Below, piece after piece: positions 16,355 to 24,367 of a stretch of 28,726 nt of DNA. Source of the DNA: Alphaproteobacteria bacterium (lineage in GTDB: Bacteria > Pseudomonadota > Alphaproteobacteria > Acetobacterales > Acetobacteraceae); NCBI GenBank assembly GCA_026225015.1, contig JAMFRY010000280.1:1-28726 (forward strand), read 5' to 3'. Position numbers and translations under genes: made by a program. The notes under the pieces are model-generated. The model ran no database searches. It was given only the letters and a program-made list of their open reading frames with translations, and had not been told where the DNA came from. Positions within the stretch are counted from its first letter, which is position 1. The number at the start of each line of letters is the position of its first letter.

Positions 16355-18181
16355 ATGGCAACGACGGATAAACTTCGCGAATTCATCGCCGGGCTCGCGC
16401 AACTCGTGGAGGGTTCGCCCGACCCGCCGGCATTGCGGGTATTGGGTGCGGCACTGCTGCGCAAGTTGGTGGCAAGCGACGACTGGCTACCGGAAATCTA
16501 CGCTTGGCCTGATCCGGAACGCTACCGGCAATATTTGCTGTATTGCGACCCACTGGAGCGTTTCTCGGTGGTCAGTTTCGTCTGGGGCCCGGGCCAGGCG
16601 ACGCCGATTCACGATCATCGCGTCTGGGGGTTGATCGGCGTGCTGCGCGGCGCCGAATATTCCGAACGCTTCGTGTGGGATGGGGATGGCAGGCTCGCTC
16701 TGCAAGGCCCTCCTGCCTTGTTACGGGCCGGCGAGGTTGATGCGGTGGGGCCGGCAATCGGGGATATTCATCGCGTCTGCAATGCCGTTCCCGATGCCGT
16801 GTCGATCAGCATTCATGTTTATGGCGGCAATATCGGTGCGGTGGAGCGCGCGACCTATGACGCGCAAGGCCAACCGCGCCGGTTTATTTCCGGCTACTCC
16901 AGCGATGTTCTGCCGAATCTCTGGGATCGCTCCGACAACCGCGCACGAACCGCTATTTCGCCCGAGCAGGTGCGGCAGAAATTGCTGATCGGCGAGGAGA
17001 TTACCGTCATCGATGTGCGGGAGGAGGCAGAATTCGCGCTCGGCCATCCTTTATTCGCGGCGCAGATTCCGCTGCGGCGGATCGAACTGGAAGGCCCATG
17101 GCGGTTGCCGCGGCGCGATGTGCCGGTGGTGGTTTATGATAACGGCCAAGGTGCTGCGGAGGCGGCGCGGGCGCAATTGGTGGCGCTGGGGTACCGCAAT
17201 GCGCTGGTTCTGGAAGGCGGGCTCGCAGGCTGGCGCGCGGCCGGTTACGAAGTCTTCGAGGATGTGAACAGCTATTCCAAGGCGTTTGGCGAGCTTGTGG
17301 AGCATCGCCGGCACACGCCGTCGCTGCCGGCGGAGGAAGTGCAGGTCTTGTTGGATGCGAAAGCCGATGCCGTGGTCCTGGACGCAAGGCGTTTCGATGA
17401 ATTCAATACCATGAGTATTCCCACCGGCGTGAGCGTGCCGGGCGCCGAGCTGCTATTGAGCGCCCCGGCTCTGGCGCCGGACCAAAAGACCACAATCATC
17501 GTGAACTGCGCCGGGCGCACCCGCAGCCTGATTGGAACGCAATCACTGATTAATGCCGGCTTGCCCAACAAGATCGTCGCGCTGCGCAATGGCACGATTG
17601 GTTGGACGCTGGCCGGGCAGAACCTTGAGCATGGCAAACTGGCCCGAGCGCCGGAGTCTAGCCCGGCGACGCTTGGCGTGGCCCAGCAGCGCGCCCGCGC
17701 AGTTGCAGAGCGCGCCGGAGTCAAGCGCTTGCGCCATGCCGATCTGATGGCGTTGCGGCGCGATCCGGCGCGTACCCTCTACACCTTCGACGTCCGCCAG
17801 CCGGAGCCATTTGCGGCGGGACATTTGGCGGGATTCCGCTCCGCTCCTGGCGGCCAGTTGGTGCAGGAAACCGACCATTTCGCGCCGGTGCGCGGCGCGC
17901 GCATCGTCCTGGCCGATGAGCTTCTGGTCCGCGCGGATATGACCGCCTCCTGGCTCGCGCAAATGGGTTGGGAGGTTTTCGTGCTCGAAGACGGCTATGA
18001 GAACGCCACCGTCACCGGGGGCGATGGCGCGCCGGGGCCGCGCGGCAAGGAAGGGCGCTATAAGAGACCCTATGAGGGCACCGAGAACAAAGCCGCGGCA
18101 ATGCAGGCCTATCTGGACTGGGAGTTCGGCCTGGTCGCGCAACTGGAACGCGACGGGACGCATGGGTTTTTCGTGATCTGA
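16355..18181 (+). CDS. Thiol dioxygenase (cysteine/3-mercaptopropionate dioxygenase type) fused to three rhodanese domains
   Basis: A 608-residue fusion. Residues 1-190 are a cupin thiol dioxygenase: iron ligands His86 and His88 (PIHDHRV) and His139 (DIHR), and the Ser152-x-His154-x-Tyr156 triad. The position of the crosslinking cysteine of mammalian CDO is not Cys, and Gln59 lies where Arg60 binds cysteine carboxylate in CDO; this is the pattern of Gln-type enzymes that favour 3-mercaptopropionate (alignment by eye). Three rhodanese domains follow: ~199-305, active-site loop YDNGQG, no Cys; ~320-425, loop VNCAGRTRS with Cys385; ~455-550, no Cys in the loop. So one active and two apparently degenerate sulfurtransferase modules. 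It would oxidise a thiol or persulfide to a sulfinate, with the rhodanese passing sulfane sulfur. Confidence 0.88.
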   Translation: MATTDKLREFIAGLAQLVEGSPDPPALRVLGAALLRKLVASDDWLPEIYAWPDPERYRQYLLYCDPLERFSVVSFVWGPGQATPIHDHRVWGLIGVLRGAEYSERFVWDGDGRLALQGPPALLRAGEVDAVGPAIGDIHRVCNAVPDAVSISIHVYGGNIGAVERATYDAQGQPRRFISGYSSDVLPNLWDRSDNRARTAISPEQVRQKLLIGEEITVIDVREEAEFALGHPLFAAQIPLRRIELEGPWRLPRRDVPVVVYDNGQGAAEAARAQLVALGYRNALVLEGGLAGWRAAGYEVFEDVNSYSKAFGELVEHRRHTPSLPAEEVQVLLDAKADAVVLDARRFDEFNTMSIPTGVSVPGAELLLSAPALAPDQKTTIIVNCAGRTRSLIGTQSLINAGLPNKIVALRNGTIGWTLAGQNLEHGKLARAPESSPATLGVAQQRARAVAERAGVKRLRHADLMALRRDPARTLYTFDVRQPEPFAAGHLAGFRSAPGGQLVQETDHFAPVRGARIVLADELLVRADMTASWLAQMGWEVFVLEDGYENATVTGGDGAPGPRGKEGRYKRPYEGTENKAAAMQAYLDWEFGLVAQLERDGTHGFFVI

Positions 18182-18252
18182 GAAATGATCTGACGCCCTG
18201 CAAACTCAAGCGCCGCTTATAGCACGAGGATAAACGCTGATTATTCGGCGCG

Positions 18253-18283
18253 TTGCAAACCGGCTAGGTTTGCCTGGTATAAT
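18253..18283 (+). promoter_or_regulatory. Possible sigma-70-type promoter of the peroxiredoxin gene
   Basis: TTGCAA (18253-18258) and a perfect TATAAT (18278-18283) are separated by 19 bases, longer than the usual 17. The predicted start would leave a leader of only about ten bases before the ATG at 18300, overlapping the GGAGG at 18289-18293, so the match may be fortuitous. Confidence 0.3.
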
Positions 18284-18299
18284 CGGCTGGAGGAAATCC

Positions 18300-18980
18300 A
18301 TGACATCAAAAGAATCAGTGAACCAGTTATTTGCGGAGTTGCATGCGCATCGCGTCGCCACGCTGAAACCCGAAGAGCTGGCCTATAACATCAACCAGCG
18401 GCAATATCTGGTTGACCATGCGGACCGCTCGAAATTCATCAAACTGGGCGACCGGGTTGAAAATTTTGCTCTGCCGGAAGTCGATGGCGGCAGCGTGGAA
18501 CTTGACCGCCTGCTTGAAAAAGGTCCAGCGGTATTGGTGTTCTTTCGCTTTGCCGGCTGTCCTGCCTGCAATATCGCGATTCCCTATTACCAGCGCCAAC
18601 TTGCCCCCAGCGTGACGGAACTCGGCGCCACATTGGTCGCCATCAGCCCGCAAATCCCTTCAAAACTTCGCGACATCAAGGAACGCCACAAGCTCGATTT
18701 CCAGATCGCCTCGGATACCGATAACAAGCTCGGCTCAAAATTCGGCATCGTATTCACCGCCGCCGAGGAATCGCAGAAGCACTTGCTCTCCAAGGGTTCA
18801 AATCTGGGCGAGATCACCGGCACGCATAGCTGGGACCTGCCAATGCCGACCGTGTTGGTCATCGACCAGAACCACATTGTCCGCTTCGTATCGATCAGCC
18901 CGGATTGGTTGGTCCGCGCCGAAGCCGGGGAAATTATCGAAGCCCTGCGAGAAATCACGAAGGTTTCCCAAGCCGCGTAG
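18300..18980 (+). CDS. Peroxiredoxin-like AhpC/TSA-family protein with CxxC
   Basis: A 226-residue thioredoxin-fold protein of the AhpC/TSA peroxiredoxin-like group. The active-site segment FFRFAGCPACN has Cys87 and Cys90 as a CxxC pair, typical of the 'peroxiredoxin-like' branch rather than classical 2-Cys enzymes; SWDLPMPTVLVID near the C-terminus supplies the cis-proline region. It probably reduces peroxides or organic persulfides. The ATG at 18300 follows GGAGG at good spacing; an in-frame TTG at 18270 is less likely. It lies 118 bases after the dioxygenase-rhodanese gene on the same strand; LLM/DszC-type oxygenation leaks H2O2, and peroxiredoxins often accompany such sulfur-scavenging clusters, so it likely belongs to this system. 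Confidence 0.85.
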   Translation: MTSKESVNQLFAELHAHRVATLKPEELAYNINQRQYLVDHADRSKFIKLGDRVENFALPEVDGGSVELDRLLEKGPAVLVFFRFAGCPACNIAIPYYQRQLAPSVTELGATLVAISPQIPSKLRDIKERHKLDFQIASDTDNKLGSKFGIVFTAAEESQKHLLSKGSNLGEITGTHSWDLPMPTVLVIDQNHIVRFVSISPDWLVRAEAGEIIEALREITKVSQAA

Positions 18981-19037
18981 GGTGTGGAAAACGACTCTTC
19001 TGGTCCAGGCCGCCGGCGGTTGAACGCTCGCCAGCTT

Positions 19038-19065
19038 GGCAGGGGTTTGACCGGCAAGCCCTGCC
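19038..19065 (+). terminator. Hairpin downstream of the peroxiredoxin gene (no U-tract)
   Basis: GGCAGGG and CCCTGCC form a seven-pair GC-rich stem around a 14-base loop, 58 bases past the peroxiredoxin stop. No run of T follows, so it is not a classical intrinsic terminator; it could protect the transcript end or assist Rho-dependent termination. Confidence 0.3.
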
Positions 19066-19173
19066 CAGGAGCCGGATAAGGATGGCTGTTATGATCCAGC
19101 GTGCGTATTCAACGGGCTCTAGAACAGGCATGACGCCTCAACTTAGGCCATTAGCTACGTTGGACGGAACCGC

Positions 19174-19962
19174 ATGCAAAACATTACTCCGGCAGGACAG
19201 AACATCATCAATGATCTGGCTTACCGCTATCGTCTGAGCCAGGACGCCGTGGTGCATATGCTCGTTGCCGTCAGCAACGGGGGTGGAACAATGGCGCAAT
19301 TCAATTCCTTCGAGTTGGGTGGTTCCGGGCAATGGATGCGTGGTGGAATGACTATGGTGGGAGACATGTTCAACCATGGGCTGAAAGCAACCGTCGACAA
19401 CCTTTGCAATGAGTTGTCGAATGCGCTTGCAACCACGCAAATGTTCCCGCCTGCGCCCGCCGGTTCCAGCCACGGCAATCAATGGTGGCCAGGGGATTTG
19501 GGTATTCCGTTCAGCAGTGGCGCCCAGAACAATATTCGTTATGCGGTATTCGATCGGCGCCTGGCTGTTGAGCTCAATGGGCAAGTTACGGTTTATGACA
19601 CGCTTGGTCACAACATCGGCGGCGTCAGCCAGCAACAGGGCGGGAATACTTCCCTCAGCTTTAGCAGTCAGTTTGGATCGGTTGCGGTGGACAGTTTGCC
19701 CGTTTTGTCCGGTCCGGGTTTGCCTCGGCCTCCTGTGACGAATTTTGCGGTTCCGCAGTCTACATTCAGTCAGCCGCCGGTAGACTACGCGCCGCTCCCG
19801 CTGGCTCCGGACCCGCTGCCGCCTGTCCGGCAAAATGCGCACCAGGAATCGAGTGACGTTATTCTCGGATTAATCGAAAAGCTCGCGCGGTTGCGAGACG
19901 CTGGTGCCCTGACGGATGACGAATTTGGCACGAAGAAGAATGAGCTGCTAAGTCGAATCTAG
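19174..19962 (+). CDS. SHOCT-domain-containing protein of unknown function
   Basis: A 262-residue protein without signal peptide or membrane segment. The last ~30 residues (IEKLARLRDAGALTDDEF and on) are a SHOCT domain, a short helical module found at the C-terminus of many bacterial proteins. The N-terminal half (MQNITPAGQNIINDLAYRYR, then SGQWMRGGMTMVGDMFN and WWPGDLG) belongs to a conserved but uncharacterised family fused to SHOCT. The middle (VRYAVF-like strand, LAVELNGQVTVYDTLGH) looks beta-rich, and residues ~170-225 are a proline-rich linker. It stands alone between the sulfur locus and a small opposite-strand gene; no function can be deduced from neighbours. Confidence 0.85.
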   Translation: MQNITPAGQNIINDLAYRYRLSQDAVVHMLVAVSNGGGTMAQFNSFELGGSGQWMRGGMTMVGDMFNHGLKATVDNLCNELSNALATTQMFPPAPAGSSHGNQWWPGDLGIPFSSGAQNNIRYAVFDRRLAVELNGQVTVYDTLGHNIGGVSQQQGGNTSLSFSSQFGSVAVDSLPVLSGPGLPRPPVTNFAVPQSTFSQPPVDYAPLPLAPDPLPPVRQNAHQESSDVILGLIEKLARLRDAGALTDDEFGTKKNELLSRI

Positions 19963-20030
19963 AAGACCCAATTGGCGCTTTTTTGATTAGGGGCACTGGA
20001 GAACTTCCCTCCCATAGACAGCGTATTTTC

Positions 20031-20342
20031 CTACTTTCCAAACTTCGAAAATACCTGCGCGTCCCGGTTTTCGCGCATCAGCATTGAAATGCTCGGCACC
20101 TTCTCGAATCCCAAGCCCAGCAGCCGCTCGCCTTCCTCGTCCGGCGTAACATCCTCGTATTTCGCGCTGGCCACTTTCTCCCATTTCGTCGCCTTGCGCA
20201 CTTCCAGGCTGACGACGGTAATCTTGAACGAAAGCCGCATAATCGCATCCTTCGGCCGCCCTGGCTTCACCAGGCTGGGGCAGCCAGCGATCACCCGCCA
20301 ACCATTCCGCAACGCCCAGGCGGTCAACTCCTCCTGCGTCAT
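20031..20342 (-). CDS. Small protein of unknown function
   Basis: A 103-residue basic cytoplasmic protein I do not recognise. It begins MTQEELTAWALRNGWRV, a helix-rich start, continues with IAGCPSLVKPGRPKDAIMR and a strand-like FKITVVSLEV, and ends in polar helices. GGGAGA precedes the ATG by ten bases, codon use matches its neighbours, and no better frame covers the region, so it is likely real. The Gly-Trp-Arg and Lys-Pro-Gly-Arg-Pro segments hint at a nucleic-acid or phosphate contact, but that is only a guess. It is convergent with the SHOCT gene and divergent from fbpA. Confidence 0.6.
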   Translation of the reverse strand: MTQEELTAWALRNGWRVIAGCPSLVKPGRPKDAIMRLSFKITVVSLEVRKATKWEKVASAKYEDVTPDEEGERLLGLGFEKVPSISMLMRENRDAQVFSKFGK

Positions 20343-20482
20343 TGGCCGTTCTCCCGCGCCGGCGCGATTTTATCTCTGTGGCTGGTCATCGACTCATCAT
20401 ACGGGGTTCGCCCCGCCAATGCGAGCGTCATGCCCATGACGGACGCGCAACAGCCGGGATGAGTACCTCGCAATCAAGCCGA

Positions 20483-20512
20483 TTGACAGTAACCTATTCA
20501 CTCCGTTATGAA
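20483..20512 (+). promoter_or_regulatory. Candidate sigma-70-type promoter of fbpABC
   Basis: A perfect TTGACA (20483-20488) and TATGAA (20507-20512) with an 18-base spacer. Transcription would start near 20519, immediately before the Fur-like site at 20526-20549 and about 50 bases before the fbpA ATG. Confidence 0.5.
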
Positions 20513-20525
20513 CTCTGATCTAATT

Positions 20526-20549
20526 AAGAATAGTTCTCATTCGCAGTTA
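20526..20549. promoter_or_regulatory. Candidate iron-responsive (Fur/Irr-type) operator upstream of fbpA
   Basis: The sequence AAGAATAGTTCTCATTCGCA contains the dyad AGAA-tag-TTCT and the word TCATTCGCA, which recurs almost identically in the stronger Fur-box candidate at 24328-24346 (on the other strand). The match to the classic 19-base Fur box is only 11 of 19 by eye. Its place just after the predicted transcription start suits repression by iron. Confidence 0.4.
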
Positions 20550-20570
20550 CTGATGAAAGATTACGAGTAG

Positions 20571-21584
20571 ATGAAACGCGTGTTTTCCTTGGGTTTAGCT
20601 TCGGTGATCGGGTTGAGCGGTTTGGGTTTCGGCGTCGCCCCAGCTTTCGCGGAAACCCTCACATTGTATAGCGCGCAACATCCTCAGGTGGATGCCATGC
20701 TTACGGCGGCCTTTACCCAACAGACCGGCATCAAGGTTCAGGTGCGCGAGGGCGAGGGGCCGGATATCGCCTCGCAAATTTTGCAGGAAGGCGCGGATTC
20801 GCCGGCTGACATATTTTTCACCGAAAACTCGCCGGAACTCAACTTGCTGGACGAAAAGGGTCTACTCGCTCCGGTCGACAAGACCACATTGGCGCAGGTT
20901 CCGGCCAAATACAGCGCCGCGGATGGCGACTGGCTGGGCGTGCTGGCGCGCGAAAACGTGCTGGCCTGGAATCCTTCACTCATCGAAAAATCCGCGCTTC
21001 CGGCCTCTCTGCTCGACCTCGCCAAGCCGGAATGGAAGGGTAAACTCGGCTTTGCCCCCAGCGATTCGGATTTCCTGCCGCTGGTCAGCGCCGTGATCAA
21101 GCAATATGGAAAACCCGCGGCGCTCGCCTGGCTGGACGGGCTGAAGGACAATGCCACCATCTATCAGGATGACGAGGGCGCGGTTGCCGCCGTGGCGCGC
21201 GGCAGCGTCGCGGTTGCCATTATCAATAATTACTACTGGTACCGGCTGGAAACCGATCTTGGGCCGCAGAAGATCGACAGCAAGGTCTATCATTTCAAAA
21301 ACGGCGATATTGGCGGGCTGGTTAATATCTCCGGCGCGGCGGTGCTGAAATCCTCGAAGCACCAGGCGGCGGCGCAGCAATTCTTGGGCTTCCTGGTGAG
21401 CCGGAAGGCGCAAGAACTGCTGGGCAAAAGCGATATCGATTATGAGTATCCGCTCGCGCCCGGGGTTCCGCCCAATGCCAAGCTGACGCCGTTTGACGCG
21501 CTGCAGCCGCCCGCGATCAATGTATCGCAGCTTGGCGACGACACCCAGGCCGGCGCGTTGCTGCAACAGGCCGGCCTGATTTAA
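20571..21584 (+). CDS. fbpA: Ferric-iron ABC transporter, periplasmic substrate-binding protein
   Basis: A 337-residue periplasmic protein of the FbpA/FutA family that binds free ferric iron and delivers it to the FbpBC transporter. The signal peptide ends at AFA (~27) and the mature protein begins ETLTLYSAQHP, as in FbpA proteins. Iron-coordinating neighbouring tyrosines are visible in NNYYWYR (Tyr221, Tyr222), and the anion-contact stretch is near FFTENSPEL. It leads a three-gene set with permease and ATPase genes following closely. The Shine-Dalgarno is weak; a five-codon open frame (20553-20570, MKDYE) ends directly at the fbpA ATG. Confidence 0.92.
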   Translation: MKRVFSLGLASVIGLSGLGFGVAPAFAETLTLYSAQHPQVDAMLTAAFTQQTGIKVQVREGEGPDIASQILQEGADSPADIFFTENSPELNLLDEKGLLAPVDKTTLAQVPAKYSAADGDWLGVLARENVLAWNPSLIEKSALPASLLDLAKPEWKGKLGFAPSDSDFLPLVSAVIKQYGKPAALAWLDGLKDNATIYQDDEGAVAAVARGSVAVAIINNYYWYRLETDLGPQKIDSKVYHFKNGDIGGLVNISGAAVLKSSKHQAAAQQFLGFLVSRKAQELLGKSDIDYEYPLAPGVPPNAKLTPFDALQPPAINVSQLGDDTQAGALLQQAGLI

Positions 21585-21612
21585 GCCGCGCGAACGGGTG
21601 CAGGATACGCCA

Positions 21613-23205
21613 ATGCAAATCGCGCTGAACATTCCCGGCCCAAAAATCCGGGAACGCAGGAGGTTGCCAAATCCGGCATTGCTGGCCGCTGGCTGTATCG
21701 CCTCCTTGCTGGTGCTGCTGCCTCTGGCGGTAACCATGGCCGACGCCGCCAGTGCCGGTTGGGACTTGGCGGTGGGTTTGCTGTGGCGGCCCCTGGTTGG
21801 CACGCTGCTGCTCAATACGCTGCTGCTGATCGCCTGCACCACCACGCTGTGCGCTGTGATTGGCACGGCAACGGCTTGGGCGGTGGAGCGAACCGACCTG
21901 CCGGGCAGAAAAATCTGGGCGGTATTGGCGGTGACGCCGCTCGCGATTCCGCCCTTTATCACCAGCTATGCCTGGATCTCGCTCGACCCGAACCTGGAGA
22001 ATTTCCTGGGTGCGCTGCTGGTCGTCACAGTATCCTACACGCCTCTGGTGTATTTGCCGGTGGCGGCGGCGCTGAAGGAGATGGACCCGGCGCTGGAGGA
22101 AACCGCGCGGGCTTTGGGCAGCCGGCCAAGTGCGGTGTTCCGGCGGGTGGTGCTGCCGCAATTGCGGCCGGCCTTGCTGGGCGGGATGCTGCTGGTCTCG
22201 CTGGACATATTGGTAGAATTCGGCGCCTTCGCACTGCTGCGCTTCCGCACCTTTACCACCGCCATCTATTCGGCCTATCGCGCCGGATTTTCCGGGGCGG
22301 AGCCGGCTTTGCTCTCCGCCGTGCTGCTGTTGCTCTGCATCGCCTGCTTGGGCGTTGAAGCCACGACCCGGGGTAAGTCCAAATATGGCCGGCTGGCGCG
22401 CGGCACCCGCCGCAAAGCCGCGAGTTACGCGCTTGGGCGCTGGAAATTTCTGCCGGTGTTGGGTTTCGCGCTGCTGGCGCTGATTACCATCGGCGTGCCG
22501 CTAGGCATGATCGTCTATTGGCTCACCCAGACCAATAGCGCCGCCACCACGGTCGCCGCTTATTCGGCCGGCTCGCTGATGCAGGCTTGCTGGGCGTCCG
22601 TCCAGCTTGGCGTGTTCGGCGCAATGCTGACCTTGGTGCTGGCGCTGCCGCTCGGCATTTTGGCTGTGCGCTATGATTTCTGGCTGGTCACCCTGCTGGA
22701 ACGCAGCGCCTATCTGGCGCAGAGCATCCCCGGCATCGTGGTCGCGCTGGCCTTGGTTTCGCTAACCGTGCATAGCATCCGGCCGCTCTATCAGAGCACA
22801 ATGTTGCTGGTCATCGCCTATGCCATTTTGTTTCTGCCCTTGGCGCTGGTGAGTGTGCGTTCCGCATTCCAGCAGGCACAGCTTCGGCTGGAAGAAATCG
22901 GCCGCTCGTTGGGACTGAACCGCGCCCAGGTTTTGGTCCGTGTGACATTGCCATTGGCAGCCCCTGGGCTCGGCGCCGCTGCTTCGCTGGTGTTCATCGC
23001 GGTCGTCACCGAACTTACCGCCACCTTGCTGCTGGCCCCGATCGGCACCCAAACCTTGGCCACCGAAATCTGGGCGGACACTTCTACGCTGGCCTTCGCC
23101 GCGGCGGCGCCTTATGCGGCGGTGCTGGCGCTGCTGTCGATGGCGGCCTCCTGGCTGCTGGCCAGGCGTTTCGGCGCCGCCACCGTTTATAAGGCGGTGA
23201 CCTGA
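21613..23205 (+). CDS. fbpB: Ferric-iron ABC transporter, fused two-domain permease
   Basis: A 530-residue inner-membrane permease with about 12 hydrophobic segments in two homologous halves, typical of FbpB/ThiP-type iron transporters. Each half carries an EAA-type coupling loop: LEETARALGSRPSAVFRRVVLPQL near residues 158-181 begins the first, and LEEIGRSLGLNRAQVLVRVTLPLA near residues 428-451 the second, both contacting the ATPase. The ATG at 21613 follows AGGA at suitable spacing; a GTG at 21598 would add five residues. It follows fbpA by 28 bases and is followed by fbpC after one base. Confidence 0.92.
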   Translation: MQIALNIPGPKIRERRRLPNPALLAAGCIASLLVLLPLAVTMADAASAGWDLAVGLLWRPLVGTLLLNTLLLIACTTTLCAVIGTATAWAVERTDLPGRKIWAVLAVTPLAIPPFITSYAWISLDPNLENFLGALLVVTVSYTPLVYLPVAAALKEMDPALEETARALGSRPSAVFRRVVLPQLRPALLGGMLLVSLDILVEFGAFALLRFRTFTTAIYSAYRAGFSGAEPALLSAVLLLLCIACLGVEATTRGKSKYGRLARGTRRKAASYALGRWKFLPVLGFALLALITIGVPLGMIVYWLTQTNSAATTVAAYSAGSLMQACWASVQLGVFGAMLTLVLALPLGILAVRYDFWLVTLLERSAYLAQSIPGIVVALALVSLTVHSIRPLYQSTMLLVIAYAILFLPLALVSVRSAFQQAQLRLEEIGRSLGLNRAQVLVRVTLPLAAPGLGAAASLVFIAVVTELTATLLLAPIGTQTLATEIWADTSTLAFAAAAPYAAVLALLSMAASWLLARRFGAATVYKAVT

Positions 23206-23206
23206 G

Positions 23207-24289
23207 ATGGCTGATCTTTCCATCCGCCACCTCGCCAAATTCTTCGAGGATTCACCGGTTCTACGCGATGTGAGCCTCGACGTTGCCTCCGGCAGCCTGA
23301 TCTCGATTCTGGGCGCCTCAGGCAGCGGTAAAACAACGCTGCTTAGGCTCATCGCCGGGTTTGAACGCCCGGATGCGGGGGAAGTCCGCGTTGGCGGCGA
23401 GCTGATCGCTTCCGCCCAGGTTTTTAAAAAGCCGGAGCAGCGCGGGATCGGCTATGTGGCGCAGGAAGGCGCGCTGTTCCCGCATTTGAGCGTTGCCGAC
23501 AACATCACCTTTGGCCTGAGCCGGGCCGAGCGACGCAGATGGCACCGCGTGACCGAGTTGTTGAACTTGGTCGGCCTGCCGGCGAGCTACGCCAAACGCG
23601 GCCCGGCGGAGCTTTCCGGCGGCGAGCAGCAGCGCGTGGCGCTGGCACGCGCGCTAGCCCCCGGCCCGAAATTGCTACTCCTGGACGAACCTTTCTCCGC
23701 GTTGGACGCGGCATTGCGGGCCGACACCAGGCAGGCAGTCGCCGCCGCCATCAAAACCGCCGGCGCCACTGCCATTCTGGTCACGCATGATCAGGACGAG
23801 GCGCTTTCCATGGGCGCGCAAGTCGGGGTGCTGCAAAATGGCGTGCTGGCGCAGATGAGCGCGCCGCAGGCCTTGTATCACCAGCCCTTGACGCCGGAAC
23901 TCGCCAATTTTGTCGGCGCCGCGGTGTTTTTCCCAGGCTTTGCCAGCGGCGGCAAAGTACAATGCGTGCTCGGCGTGTTGAACCTTGCCAATAGCGCCGG
24001 AGACGGTCCCCTCTTGCTTGGCCCTGTTGAAGTCATGGTCCGGCCCGAGCAGATCAAGGTGGTGACGAGCCCGGTGCCGGGCGGCGTTCCTGCGATCATC
24101 GACCATGTCACCTTCTATGGCCACGATGCCGTGTTGCGGCTCACGGTTATTGTCCCTGAAGGTGACCTGCAGCCGGTCCGCGACGTGACCGCCCGCATTT
24201 TCACGCAATTCGTGCCCGAACCGGGCGCGAAGGTCTGGCTGAAGGTGGAAGGCGATGTGGTGGCCTATGCCGAGCCGGTTTTGACATAG
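23207..24289 (+). CDS. fbpC: Ferric-iron ABC transporter, ATP-binding protein
   Basis: A 360-residue ABC ATPase that powers FbpB. Walker A is GASGSGKT (36-43), the signature is LSGGEQQR (136-143), Walker B is LLLLDEP (156-162) and the switch histidine is in LVTHDQDEA (~194). Beyond residue ~240 there is a TOBE-like C-terminal domain with VEVMVRPEQIKVV, as in FbpC and other CUT1/iron importer ATPases. The ATG lies one base after the fbpB stop, so the two are tightly coupled. The next gene starts 78 bases later behind its own Fur-box candidate. Confidence 0.92.
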   Translation: MADLSIRHLAKFFEDSPVLRDVSLDVASGSLISILGASGSGKTTLLRLIAGFERPDAGEVRVGGELIASAQVFKKPEQRGIGYVAQEGALFPHLSVADNITFGLSRAERRRWHRVTELLNLVGLPASYAKRGPAELSGGEQQRVALARALAPGPKLLLLDEPFSALDAALRADTRQAVAAAIKTAGATAILVTHDQDEALSMGAQVGVLQNGVLAQMSAPQALYHQPLTPELANFVGAAVFFPGFASGGKVQCVLGVLNLANSAGDGPLLLGPVEVMVRPEQIKVVTSPVPGGVPAIIDHVTFYGHDAVLRLTVIVPEGDLQPVRDVTARIFTQFVPEPGAKVWLKVEGDVVAYAEPVLT

Positions 24290-24327
24290 CCCAATGCGTT
24301 TCCCGCGGTGAATCATAGCCTGCAATT

Positions 24328-24346
24328 GCGAATGACTATCATTACC
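24328..24346. promoter_or_regulatory. Fur box upstream of the propeller-efeB genes
   Basis: The minus strand reads GGTAATGATAGTCATTCGC, matching 15 of 19 positions of the classic Fur box GATAATGATAATCATTATC. It lies 22 bases before the ATG at 24368, so iron-loaded Fur would repress the propeller-efeB pair separately from, or in addition to, fbpABC. Confidence 0.65.
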
Positions 24347-24367
24347 ACAAAAAACAAGGAGTGTCTG

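Noticed and set aside
20976..21962. A 328-codon minus-strand open frame across fbpA and fbpB
   Set aside because: It crosses the boundary of two clear genes on the other strand and has no domain signature.
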